Origin: Herbaspirillum sp. 3R11
GTDB lineage: Bacteria > Pseudomonadota > Gammaproteobacteria > Burkholderiales > Burkholderiaceae_D
DNA length: 64,000 bases
Reading direction: 5' to 3'
Assembly: GCF_004563925.1 (NCBI RefSeq)
Contig: NZ_SPNJ01000001.1
Coordinates: 992,001 to 1,056,000, forward strand
Shown here: piece after piece, positions 27,328 to 35,331 of the stretch
Layout: each line of letters begins with the position of its first letter
How positions within the stretch are numbered: position 1 is the first letter of the stretch
Notes under the pieces: generated by a model
What the model saw: only the letters and a program-made list of their open reading frames with translations
The model's database searches: none
What the model was told of the DNA's origin: nothing
Translations under genes and position numbers: made by a program

Positions 27328-28836
27328 TTATTGGGCTTTGGTCGCCGTCGGGCTGGAGGGGGCTGCAGTTGTGGCAATAGCCAGTCCTGCCTGCTGTGCG
27401 TCGAAGCCGCCGCCGAGCGCCTTGAACAGACCGATCTGCTGGTTGCGCTTGCTGGCTTCCAGGTTGATCAGCGCCTGTTGCTGGGCGAGCAGGGCGGTTT
27501 CTGCATTGAGCACCACCAGTTGCGAGGTCAGGCCGATGCGATAGCGTTCGCGCGCCAGATCGTAGGCGCGCTGGGTCGATGCCAGCGCTTCGCGGCGTAT
27601 CGGCAACTGGCGATCGATCGAGCGGATGCCGGTGATCTGCCTGGCGACGTCGCCGTAGGCTTCATTGAGCGTCTGGTTATACGACGCCACCGCCATGTCA
27701 TACGACGCATACGAACCCTTCAGGTTGGCGCGCAAGGCGCCGCCTTCGAAGATCGGCAGGCTGATCGCCGGACCGAACGCGATGCTCTTGCTGGAGGCCG
27801 TGAACGGATTCGAATTGAGCAGCGAGTCGAAGCCGATCATGGCCGACAGGTTGATGTCGGGATAGAAGCGCGCCTTGGCGACGTCGATGTCCTTGGTGGC
27901 GGCTTCCACTTGCCAGCGCGCCGCGACGATATCCGGACGACGGCCCAGCAGGTTCAGCGGCAACTGCGCCGGCAATTCCGGCGTGGTCAGCATGGCCATG
28001 CGCGGTGCGGCGATTTGCAGGCCGCGGTCCGGGCCTTTGCCGATCAGCACGCCGAGCTGCTGGCGCGTCAGCGTGATCTGGCCTTCGCTTTGCACCAGCT
28101 GGGCACGTGCTTCCGCGCTGCTGCCTTGCGACTGGTTGCGTTCGATCTGCGTGTCGAGACCGGTCTTGACGCGGTCGGCGGTGATCCTTTGCAACGACTC
28201 GCGCTGGTTGACCGTGCGCTGGGCAATATCGTGCAGCGCGTATTCCGTGGCCAACTGGTTGTAGGTCGAGGCGATCGAGCTGGCCAGCACCAGGCGGGTT
28301 TCCTGTTCGCCGGCTTCTGCTGCCTTCTGCTGTGACACGGCTTGCGCCAGCGCGGCGTGGTTCTTGCCCCAGAGGTCCAGTTCGTAGCCCAGATTCAGGA
28401 AGGCCTTTTTCTCGTTGTACCAGCTGCCGCCGTAGGGAGGCGGATAAATGGTGGTTTCCGGGAACAGGTTGCGCGTGAAGGATGCATCGGCGGTCACGGT
28501 CGGCAACAGCGGCGCGCCCTTGCTTTCGGCCAGCGCGCTGGCGGAAGCGATGCGCGCCTGCGCTTGTTGCAGGCTCGGGCTGTTGGCCATGGCTTCGGCG
28601 ATCAGCGCGCTCAGTTGCGCATCACCGAACTGGTCGACCCAATTGGCAGCGGGCCACTGGCCCTGATTCTGGCCGGCGAGGCTGCGCTCGGCGGCGTAAT
28701 CGCCGGGTTGCGCCAGGTGTTTGTCGCTGTCGATGCCGCTGAAGCTGGCACAGCCGGACAGGCCGAGCATGCCGATGGTGAGCGCGCAAAGGGCGATCAC
28801 CCGCAGACGCAGTGCGGGCGATGAGGCGGATTTCAT
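27328..28836 (-). CDS. Outer-membrane efflux lipoprotein, NodT family
   Basis: The start at ATG 28836 has GGAG six bases upstream; a TTG four codons earlier is the alternative. The 502-residue protein starts with a lipoprotein signal whose lipobox is LGLSGC, so Cys near residue 26 is the lipidated N-terminus. The TolC-like duplicated helix domain shows ANSPSLQQAQARIASASA and LLGRRPDIVAARWQVEAATK, both classic for this family. It is the outer-membrane exit duct and the first gene of the operon reading towards emrA and emrB. Confidence 0.92.
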   Translation of the reverse strand: MKSASSPALRLRVIALCALTIGMLGLSGCASFSGIDSDKHLAQPGDYAAERSLAGQNQGQWPAANWVDQFGDAQLSALIAEAMANSPSLQQAQARIASASALAESKGAPLLPTVTADASFTRNLFPETTIYPPPYGGSWYNEKKAFLNLGYELDLWGKNHAALAQAVSQQKAAEAGEQETRLVLASSIASTYNQLATEYALHDIAQRTVNQRESLQRITADRVKTGLDTQIERNQSQGSSAEARAQLVQSEGQITLTRQQLGVLIGKGPDRGLQIAAPRMAMLTTPELPAQLPLNLLGRRPDIVAARWQVEAATKDIDVAKARFYPDINLSAMIGFDSLLNSNPFTASSKSIAFGPAISLPIFEGGALRANLKGSYASYDMAVASYNQTLNEAYGDVARQITGIRSIDRQLPIRREALASTQRAYDLARERYRIGLTSQLVVLNAETALLAQQQALINLEASKRNQQIGLFKALGGGFDAQQAGLAIATTAAPSSPTATKAQ

Positions 28837-29030
28837 GACATTCTCCAAAGTGGATTCTTATTGCTGTATCTGGAAGTGAATCGAAAAGACGATCTGGAAC
28901 TGCTATTTGAAATTTGAAACTGAATTTTTTGATGAGGTTGCTGCCACCGTTTTGAATATCCTGACTTCCTGGCCGGTGGCGACTTGCTGAGGCCGTTTGC
29001 ACGCTAGCGAGTAAAAACTCATCTTTTTGT

Positions 29031-29049
29031 ATTATACTCGTATATACGA
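29031..29049. promoter_or_regulatory. Divergent promoter with palindromic TetR-type operator
   Basis: A perfect 12-bp palindrome TCGTATATACGA (29038-29049) lies in the 246-base gap between the efflux operon and the TetR gene. On the minus strand a perfect TATAAT (29031-29036) abuts it, and on the plus strand TATACT overlaps its edge. A bound regulator would block both promoters. The match of -35 boxes is weak. No gene is seen in the rest of the gap. Confidence 0.6.
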
Positions 29050-29082
29050 ACATTAGCTCATGTTAGAAAACTGGATTGAAAA

Positions 29083-29700
29083 ATGAAACTGCAGCCTCGC
29101 AAAGAACCTCGCCAAGCACGCTCGAAAGCCATGGTCGACACCATTCTCGACGCCATGGCGAGAGTGCTGGTGGAACGCGGTTACGCCAAGACCAACACCA
29201 ATCTCGTGGCGGAAGCGGCGGGCATCAGCGTGGGTTCGCTATATCAGTATTTCCCCAACAAGGACGCGCTGATTTTTGCGCTGCGCGAGCGCCATGTCGC
29301 GCGCATGCTGCAGTTGTTTGAAGAAGTCGTGGCGAAGATGGATGCGTCCGGCAGTCTTGTACGCGACTTCGAGGCGTTGATCGAAGCGCTGGTGGCGGCG
29401 CATCTGGTCGAGCCGGAACTGAACCGCATTCTGGAAGAAGAATTTCCCTCGTTCCATCTACCGGTGTCGAACCATGTCCGCCAGCGCTTCTTTGAAGCCA
29501 TCCGCGGGGTCCTGACCAAACATCGCAAGAGCATCAGTGCGCCGGACGTGGATGTGGCGGCCTTTGTGGTCCAGCGCATGCTCAAGGCGCTGGTCAATGC
29601 CGTGGTGTTGATCGCGCCGCCGGGATTGAATGCAGCCAGCGTGCGCTCCGAAATTGTTCCTGCCGTTGTTGGTTATTTAACAGCGCAAAGATCGAATTAA
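29083..29700 (+). CDS. TetR family transcriptional regulator
   Basis: The 205-residue protein has the TetR HTH at residues about 15-60: QARSKAMVDTILDAMARVLV, then TNLVAEAAGISVGSLYQYFP with the recognition helix and NKDALIFALRERH. The C-terminal ligand domain is variable and resembles the group with a TetR_C_11/AefR-type effector region. It is divergent from the efflux operon and probably represses it by binding the palindrome in between, with a pump substrate as inducer. Confidence 0.92.
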   Translation: MKLQPRKEPRQARSKAMVDTILDAMARVLVERGYAKTNTNLVAEAAGISVGSLYQYFPNKDALIFALRERHVARMLQLFEEVVAKMDASGSLVRDFEALIEALVAAHLVEPELNRILEEEFPSFHLPVSNHVRQRFFEAIRGVLTKHRKSISAPDVDVAAFVVQRMLKALVNAVVLIAPPGLNAASVRSEIVPAVVGYLTAQRSN

Positions 29701-29761
29701 TTGCATAATGGGCCTCGCTCGCCAAAAACGCCGTATATAACAATTCCGAGGTGAGCAGGCT

Positions 29762-29785
29762 GGCAGGTTGTCCTGCCGATTTTTC
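29762..29785 (+). terminator. Possible terminator after the TetR gene
   Basis: GGCAGG-TTGT-CCTGCC forms a perfect hairpin followed by GATTTTTC. The stem is short (6 bp), and it sits only about 35 bases before the next start, so it may instead act in that gene's leader. Confidence 0.5.
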
Positions 29786-29818
29786 GATCCGTTTTTCAAA
29801 TTCAAATTCGTAGCGATC

Positions 29819-30463
29819 ATGCGTCTATCGTTTGTTCACCGGTATGCCCGTCGCATGCTGGCAGGGAGTCTTGCGTTGCTGGCGGCCGGTGCGGCCTTGA
29901 GCGCTGCAGCCGCGAGCGTCACGGTACAGGTTCTCGATGTCACCGGCGCACCCGTGCCCAATGCTGTGGTGTATGCCGAGCCGACCAGTGGCCAGGTGGC
30001 GCCGAAATCGCTGAAGCAGGCCGAAGTCGAGCAAAAGGACGTCAAATTCTTTCCGCTGGTAAGCGTGGTGCAAGTCGGCACGCCTATTCTCTTCCCCAAT
30101 CACGACAAGGTGCGGCATCACGTCTATTCGTTTTCGCCGGCCAAGACCTTCGAGTTGAAGCTGTATTCCGGCGTTCCGACCAGCCCGATCGTGTTCGACA
30201 AGGTCGGCATGGTGGTGCTGGGCTGTAACATCCACGACCAGATGGTCGCGTACGTGCAAGTGGTCAATACGCCGTTCTTCGGCAAGACCGACATGTCCGG
30301 CCGCGTCAAGCTGGAAGGGCTGGTCAACGGCAAGTATGCGCTGAAGGCCTGGTATTTCAAGATGGGGCCCAATGAGGCAGCCATGGAACAGCCGATCACG
30401 TATCAGGGCGCCGACCTGCACGCCTCGGTCAAGCTGAGCGTCAAGGCCGTTCCGGTGGAATAA
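29819..30463 (+). CDS. Exported cupredoxin-like protein ('methylamine utilization protein' type)
   Basis: I start at ATG 29819 (MRLSFVHRYARRMLAG), giving 214 residues and a signal peptide ending near ALSAAAA. The mature protein begins with a beta-rich segment VTVQVLDVTGAPVPNAVVYA. Type I copper ligand candidates are His in DKVRHHVYSFS and the C-x2-H-x2-M run GCNIHDQM, the spacing found in amicyanin-like cupredoxins. A carboxypeptidase-regulatory-like end (SGRVKLEGLVNGKYALKAWY) follows. Such proteins are often annotated as methylamine utilization proteins, but no mau genes are near. It probably carries or senses copper or electrons in the periplasm and begins a likely four-gene unit. Confidence 0.75.
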   Translation: MRLSFVHRYARRMLAGSLALLAAGAALSAAAASVTVQVLDVTGAPVPNAVVYAEPTSGQVAPKSLKQAEVEQKDVKFFPLVSVVQVGTPILFPNHDKVRHHVYSFSPAKTFELKLYSGVPTSPIVFDKVGMVVLGCNIHDQMVAYVQVVNTPFFGKTDMSGRVKLEGLVNGKYALKAWYFKMGPNEAAMEQPITYQGADLHASVKLSVKAVPVE

Positions 30464-30501
30464 GCGTAGCCGCAAGCTAAAGAGAAACGGGGAGCTCACA
30501 A

Positions 30502-32886
30502 GTGCGTTGGCATCGGCTGGAAAATCGCATCGTTGCGCTATTCATCATCCTGATCCTGCTGGTCCAGCTGGCGGGTTTTATCGCCATTCGCAAGGCGATC
30601 GATGAAAACGCGCGCGCGTCGATCCGCGACGAGCTGATCATCGGCGAGCGCGTGTTCTTGCGCCTGCTGGAACAGAACGCCGACAAGCTGACCCAGGGCG
30701 CACGCCTGCTGGCCTCGGACTTCGGCTTCCGCCAGGCGATCGGCACCGACGATCGCGAAACCATCACCTCCGTACTTGAGAACCACGGCGCGCGCATCGG
30801 CTCGACACTGTCGATGCTGATCGGCACCGACCAGCGTGTCAAAGCTTCCACCCAGGCTTACCCAAGCACCGACCTGCAGCGCAGCGCGCTGGAACTGGTC
30901 AGCAAGGCTGCCACCACCAACGGCGCTTCCGATACCGTGATCGTCGACGACAACCTGTTCCAGATCGTCGCCGTGCCGGTGCGGGCTCCGGTCATCATTG
31001 GCTGGGTCGTGATGGGCTTCCCGGTCGATAAAAAACTGATTTCCGACATGCGCGCCTTGTCGTCGCTGCAAGTCAGCGTGCTGGTCAGCACACGCGCAGG
31101 CCAATGGCAGCAGGATGTGTCGACGCTGGCCAAACCGGAATCGACCATGCTGATGTCGCAATTGCCGCAGTCGCCGGCCAGCAACAGTTTTATCCCCCAA
31201 TTGAGCATCGCCGACAACGACTACAGCGCGCGCGTGCTGGTGCTGGCCAAAGGCCAGGGCAGCCAGAGCGCGGTGGCGGTGCTGCAGCGTTCGATCAGCG
31301 AAGCGGTGGCGCCGTATCGCCGCCTGCAACTTATCCTGCTGTCCATCAGCATTATCGGCGTGATCATGGCGATCTTCGCCAGCGCCTTCGTGGCGCGCCG
31401 CATCACCAGTCCGCTGCGCGCATTGGCCGATGTCGCCAAACGGCTCGGGACCGGCGACTACCGCGCCCGCATCAACATCAAGGGCGGCGACGAAATCGGC
31501 AAGCTGGCCGACGCTTTCGAAAGCATGCGTTCCGGCATCGCCAACCGCGAACTGGAAATCCGTCGTCTGGCGTATTGGGATCCGCTGACCGACTTGCCCA
31601 ACCGCGTGCAGTTCGCCACCTTGCTCAACACCGCCATCGAGCGCGCCAAGACCACCGGCGGCCAATGCCACATCCTGATGATGGACCTGGATCGCTTCCA
31701 GCACGTCAACGACGTGCTCGGCCACAGCTTCGGCGACAGCCTGCTGCGCCAGGTGGGACGCCGTCTGGAACAGCAGCTGGAACGTGAAAACGACAAGGTC
31801 GCGCGTCTCGGCGGCGACGAATACGCGATCCTGCTGCCGGCCACCGATCAGGTCGAAGCGGTGCGCCAGGCCAAGCGCATCCTGAGTTCGCTGGAAGTGC
31901 CGCTGTCGATCGACGAGCAGACCGTGGATCTGGGCGCGGGCATCGGCATCGCCGGTTATCCTGAAAACGGCGAGAACAGCGACACCCTGCTGAGCAACGC
32001 CGAAGTAGCGATGTATGTCGCCAAGCGGCGCGGCAGCGGCTTCACCGTCTATGAACCATCGATCGACAAGAGCAGCCAGGAAAGCCTGAGCCTGCTGAGC
32101 GAACTGCGGCGCGCGCTCGACCGCGACGAATTCCTGTTGTACGCCCAGCCCAAGGTCGACCTGGCCTCGGGGCGCGTGGTCGGCGCCGAGGCGCTGGTGC
32201 GCTGGATGCATCCCGAGAAGGGTTTCATCGGCCCGGACAATTTCATCCCGTTTGCCGAGACCACCGGCTTCATCCGCATGCTGACGTCGTGGATGCTTGG
32301 CAAAACGGCAATCCTCTGCAGCGAAATGCAAAAACGCGGTATTTCGCTCAAGTTTTCGGTCAATCTGTCGACACGTGATCTGTTGGATCAGGATTTGCCG
32401 CAGCACTTTGCCGATATCCTGGAGCGCAACAACCTGGCGCCGTCGTCGATGTGCCTGGAGATCACCGAGAGCGCCATCATGGACGATCCGGTGCGCGCGC
32501 AGCTGACGCTGGAGCGACTGCACGCCATGGGCGTGGAACTGGCGATTGACGATTTCGGTACCGGTTATTCTTCGCTGGCTTATCTGAAACGCCTGCCGGT
32601 GGATGAGCTGAAGATCGACAAATCGTTCGTGATGAACATGGAGCACGACGCCGACGACGCCAAGATCGTCAAGTCGACCATCGACCTGGGCCACAACATG
32701 GGCCTGCGCGTGGTGGCCGAAGGGCTGGAGACGCTGGCGGTCTGGAACCTGCTGCGGCAGATGGGTTGCGACCAGGCGCAAGGTTATTTCATGAGCAAGC
32801 CGATGCCCGGCGATCGCTTCATCGAATGGCTAGAGCAATGGACGCCGCCGGAAGTACCGAGCCAGTCGGAGAATATGGCAATTTGA
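30502..32886 (+). CDS. Membrane GGDEF-EAL protein with periplasmic sensor and HAMP
   Basis: The start is GTG 30502 with GGGGAG about eight bases before it. The 794-residue protein has a membrane helix at the N-terminus (ALFIILILLVQLAGFIAI), a periplasmic sensor of about 250 residues, a second helix (LILLSISIIGVIMAIFASAF), HAMP (RRITSPLRALADVAKRL), GGDEF with the site written GGDEY (ARLGGDEYAILL), and EAL with GAEALVRWMHP, EITESAIM, DDFGTGYSSLAYLKRL and AEGLE. The EAL motifs look active; the GGDEY variant makes cyclase activity uncertain. The gene lies 38 bases after the cupredoxin gene, which suggests that its sensor responds to the exported partners. Confidence 0.93.
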   Translation: MRWHRLENRIVALFIILILLVQLAGFIAIRKAIDENARASIRDELIIGERVFLRLLEQNADKLTQGARLLASDFGFRQAIGTDDRETITSVLENHGARIGSTLSMLIGTDQRVKASTQAYPSTDLQRSALELVSKAATTNGASDTVIVDDNLFQIVAVPVRAPVIIGWVVMGFPVDKKLISDMRALSSLQVSVLVSTRAGQWQQDVSTLAKPESTMLMSQLPQSPASNSFIPQLSIADNDYSARVLVLAKGQGSQSAVAVLQRSISEAVAPYRRLQLILLSISIIGVIMAIFASAFVARRITSPLRALADVAKRLGTGDYRARINIKGGDEIGKLADAFESMRSGIANRELEIRRLAYWDPLTDLPNRVQFATLLNTAIERAKTTGGQCHILMMDLDRFQHVNDVLGHSFGDSLLRQVGRRLEQQLERENDKVARLGGDEYAILLPATDQVEAVRQAKRILSSLEVPLSIDEQTVDLGAGIGIAGYPENGENSDTLLSNAEVAMYVAKRRGSGFTVYEPSIDKSSQESLSLLSELRRALDRDEFLLYAQPKVDLASGRVVGAEALVRWMHPEKGFIGPDNFIPFAETTGFIRMLTSWMLGKTAILCSEMQKRGISLKFSVNLSTRDLLDQDLPQHFADILERNNLAPSSMCLEITESAIMDDPVRAQLTLERLHAMGVELAIDDFGTGYSSLAYLKRLPVDELKIDKSFVMNMEHDADDAKIVKSTIDLGHNMGLRVVAEGLETLAVWNLLRQMGCDQAQGYFMSKPMPGDRFIEWLEQWTPPEVPSQSENMAI

Positions 32887-32947
32887 GTTGCTGCACCCGG
32901 AGTCGATACAGATTCGGGGCAGCAGAGTTGGGGGAAAGGGGAAATAC

Positions 32948-33862
32948 ATGACCAATAAAACAGAAAGGGCGCTGCGACGAGCGTCCGTGATCGCATCGGG
33001 CGCGTTCATGGCATTGATGTCTGCAGCGGCATCGGCGCAGAGTTCAATGACGCCCGACATGGGCAAGCTGATGGCCACGGCCGGGGTAGTCCAGGTCGAA
33101 GGCGCGGGCGGCGGCGGCCTGGTGCCGTGGGCTACCATTACCGGTTACGGCAGCCGCGACAGTTACGGCGCCAATGTGCATTACACCTATGTCGGCACCC
33201 AGGATTACAAGCTGGCCTCGTACGGCGTCGCCGTCGGCATCGCCGACCGTGTCGAGTTGTCGGTGGCCAAGCAGCGCTTCACCGGCAGCCAGGCGCCGCT
33301 CAACAATCTGCGCATCGACCAGGACATCTACGGCGTCAAGGTCAAGCTGGCCGGCGACATCGTCTACGACCAGGACACCTGGATGCCGCAGATCGCCGCC
33401 GGCGTGATGGTCAAGCGCAATAACGGCATCGGCGGCCTGGGCGCGGTCGCCAACGTCAAGGACCTCGGCGCCAAGAGCGATTCCGGCATCGACTATTACC
33501 TTGCGGCGACCAAGCTGTTCCTCGACCAGAGCCTGCTGGTCAACGCCACCGTGCGCGCCACCAAGGCCAACCAGATGGGCATCCTCGGTTTCGGCGGCGA
33601 CAAGAGCGACCGCTACCAGGCCATGCTGGAAAGCTCGGTAGCCTATCTGCTCAATCGCCAATGGGTGGTCGGTGCGGAATACCGCATGAAGCCGCGCAAC
33701 CTCGGCGCCGACAATGAGAAGGATTACTACGACGCCTTCGTCGCCTGGTTCCCGAGCAAGAACCTGTCGCTGACGCTGGCCTACGTCTCGCTCGGCGACA
33801 TCACCATCTACAACCCCAAGCGCCAGGACGGCGTCTATCTTTCCGTGCAGGCGGGCTTCTGA
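32948..33862 (+). CDS. DUF3034-type outer-membrane-like protein
   Basis: From ATG 32948 (GGGGAAATAC upstream) the product is 304 residues with a signal peptide ending near SAAASAQ. The mature part alternates short polar/hydrophobic strands and Gly-rich turns (GGGGLVPWATITGYGSRDSY, VGIADRVELSVAKQRF, LTLAYVSLGDITIY) and ends in Phe (SVQAGF), as outer-membrane beta-barrels do. It resembles the DUF3034 family, whose function is unknown to me. It starts 61 bases after the GGDEF-EAL gene and overlaps the globin gene by one base. Confidence 0.72.
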   Translation: MTNKTERALRRASVIASGAFMALMSAAASAQSSMTPDMGKLMATAGVVQVEGAGGGGLVPWATITGYGSRDSYGANVHYTYVGTQDYKLASYGVAVGIADRVELSVAKQRFTGSQAPLNNLRIDQDIYGVKVKLAGDIVYDQDTWMPQIAAGVMVKRNNGIGGLGAVANVKDLGAKSDSGIDYYLAATKLFLDQSLLVNATVRATKANQMGILGFGGDKSDRYQAMLESSVAYLLNRQWVVGAEYRMKPRNLGADNEKDYYDAFVAWFPSKNLSLTLAYVSLGDITIYNPKRQDGVYLSVQAGF

Positions 33863-34305
33863 TGAAAAATCCGACGACAGTATCCGGCTGGCTGGCCGCA
33901 ACTCTGATTGCGCTGGCGACCGCCTTGCCGGCTCATGCCCAAAAAACCGACGACAGCCTGTACCGCGATCTGGGCGGCCTGGACGTGCTGACCAAAGTGG
34001 TCGACGACACGCTGGCGCTGGCGCTGGCCGATGCCCGCATCAAGGACACCTTCAAGGAAACTGACATGAAGCGGCTGGCCAAGCTGATCACCGAACAGTT
34101 CTGCGAACTGAGCGGCGGTCCGTGCAAGTACAGCGGCGACCCGATGAAGGAAGTGCACCAGGGCCTGGGCCTGAGCAACATGCAGTTCAACGCGTTGGTG
34201 GAGGATTTGCAGGCGGCGATGGACAAGTCGAACATCCCGTCGCGCACGCAGAACAAGCTGCTGGCCCTGCTGGCGCCGATGCAACGCACTGTTGTCACAA
34301 AGTAA
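33862..34305 (+). CDS. Exported group 1 truncated haemoglobin
   Basis: The 147-residue protein has a signal peptide (LAATLIALATALPAHAQ), unlike most truncated globins, so it should be periplasmic. The trHbN fold is clear: SLYRDLGGLDVLTKVVDD, then MKRLAKL, then GDPMKEVHQGLGLSNMQFN with the proximal His. Aligned by eye to Mycobacterium trHbN, the distal Tyr B10 is replaced by Leu (DDTLALAL) and Gln E11 by Ile, while Phe CD1 is kept (KDTF). Two Cys in FCELSGGPC could form a disulfide. The ATG overlaps the DUF3034 stop (TGATG), so the two are translationally coupled. It may bind NO, CO or O2 differently from classical trHbN. Confidence 0.85.
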   Translation: MKNPTTVSGWLAATLIALATALPAHAQKTDDSLYRDLGGLDVLTKVVDDTLALALADARIKDTFKETDMKRLAKLITEQFCELSGGPCKYSGDPMKEVHQGLGLSNMQFNALVEDLQAAMDKSNIPSRTQNKLLALLAPMQRTVVTK

Positions 34306-34340
34306 AGAATCGGACCGGCGGAATATATTTTCGTTGTAGT

Positions 34341-34367
34341 GGAATAAAACCGCGCTGCACACGTCTA
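34341..34367 (+). promoter_or_regulatory. ECF sigma-type promoter candidate
   Basis: GGAATAAA at 34341-34348 and CGTCTA at 34362-34367, with 16 bases between GGAAT and CGTC, match the general ECF promoter geometry (GGAA-type -35, CGTC-type -10). The predicted transcript would begin about 50 bases before the PF03640-like gene that leads the sigma/anti-sigma genes. Confidence 0.6.
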
Positions 34368-34422
34368 CTCTGTCATGGGTAAGGCAAAACCGCGCAACCC
34401 TGCAACGAAAAGGAATATCGCC

Positions 34423-34791
34423 ATGAAACTGCTCCCACTGTCCCTGCTGACATTGACCTTGCTGTCGTCCGCCGCACCTGCCGCCTTTGCTGAAGAGATG
34501 GCCGTCAAGAAAGCCGACGATGTCCTCGTCACCACCAAGGGCATGACCGTCTATACCTTCGACAACGATCCGGCCGGCAAGAGCGTCTGTAACGGTCCTT
34601 GCGCCACTGCCTGGCCGCCGGTAGCACCGGTCGGCACGCCCAGCGCGCCGTTCTCGGTGATCAAGCGCGATGATGGCAGCGCCCAGCTGGCCCTCAACGG
34701 CAAGCCACTGTATCTGTTCGCGTCCGACAAGAATCCGGGCGATCGCAACGGCGACAACTTCAAGAACATCTGGCACGTCGTCAAGAACTGA
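34423..34791 (+). CDS. Small secreted protein, PF03640 (COG4315) repeat type
   Basis: The start at ATG 34423 (AAAAGGA upstream) gives 122 residues with a signal peptide ending AAFAEE. The mature part holds two copies of the family motif: TTKGMTVYTFDNDPAGKSVC with CNGPCATAWPPVAP, and LNGKPLYLFASDKNPGDRNG. The two Cys in CNGPC are conserved in the family. Function is not established; members are commonly found beside ECF sigma and anti-sigma genes and may be a target of that sigma factor, which fits the promoter just upstream. Confidence 0.87.
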   Translation: MKLLPLSLLTLTLLSSAAPAAFAEEMAVKKADDVLVTTKGMTVYTFDNDPAGKSVCNGPCATAWPPVAPVGTPSAPFSVIKRDDGSAQLALNGKPLYLFASDKNPGDRNGDNFKNIWHVVKN

Positions 34792-34830
34792 TCCGTCTCC
34801 GTCTCCATCTTCAACTCCCAGCCTGAGTCC

Positions 34831-35331
34831 ATGTCCGACGAAAGTCACCTGCTGGCTTGTCTGCCGCGTCTGCGCCGTTATGCGCGGGCGCTGGTGGGCG
34901 ATCGCGCCGGCGCCGACGACCTGGTGCAGGACACCATGGAGCGCGCCTGGCAAAAGCTGTCGAGCTGGCGCAAAAGCAGCGACATGCGGCCCTGGCTGTT
35001 CAGCATCATGCACAACCTGCACGTCGACCAGCGCCGCAAGCCGGTAATTCCGACAGTCACGCTGGACGACGAAGATGCCCTGGCAACGCAGGCTTACACG
35101 CCGGACCGCCTGGTCGGCTACGACCTCGAGTCGGCGCTGCGCCAGCTGGCGGCCGAACAACGCGAGATTTTATTGCTGGTCGTGCTCGAAGAGATGACCT
35201 ATGAAGAAGTGGCCGCGACGCTGAGCATTCCGCTCGGGACCGTCATGTCGCGCCTGTCGCGCGGCCGCGAGCGCTTGCGCATGCTGGTCGAGGGACGGCC
35301 CCAGCATTCGACGTTGAAGGTGGTCAAATGA
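34831..35331 (+). CDS. ECF-type RNA polymerase sigma factor
   Basis: The 166-residue protein has region 2 (RRYARALVGDRAGADDLVQD and RPWLFSIMHNLHVDQRR) and region 4 (LAAEQREILLLVVLEEMTYE, then SIPLGTVMSRLSRGRERLR). It directs RNA polymerase to a small regulon in response to an envelope signal. It follows the PF03640-like gene by 39 bases and overlaps the anti-sigma gene in ATGA. It probably transcribes its own operon from the GGAAT/CGTC element upstream. Confidence 0.94.
   Translation: MSDESHLLACLPRLRRYARALVGDRAGADDLVQDTMERAWQKLSSWRKSSDMRPWLFSIMHNLHVDQRRKPVIPTVTLDDEDALATQAYTPDRLVGYDLESALRQLAAEQREILLLVVLEEMTYEEVAATLSIPLGTVMSRLSRGRERLRMLVEGRPQHSTLKVVK

Noticed and set aside
25626-27380. Plus-strand open frame of 584 codons opposite emrA/emrB
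   Set aside because: It crosses two well-supported genes and has shadow-type composition.
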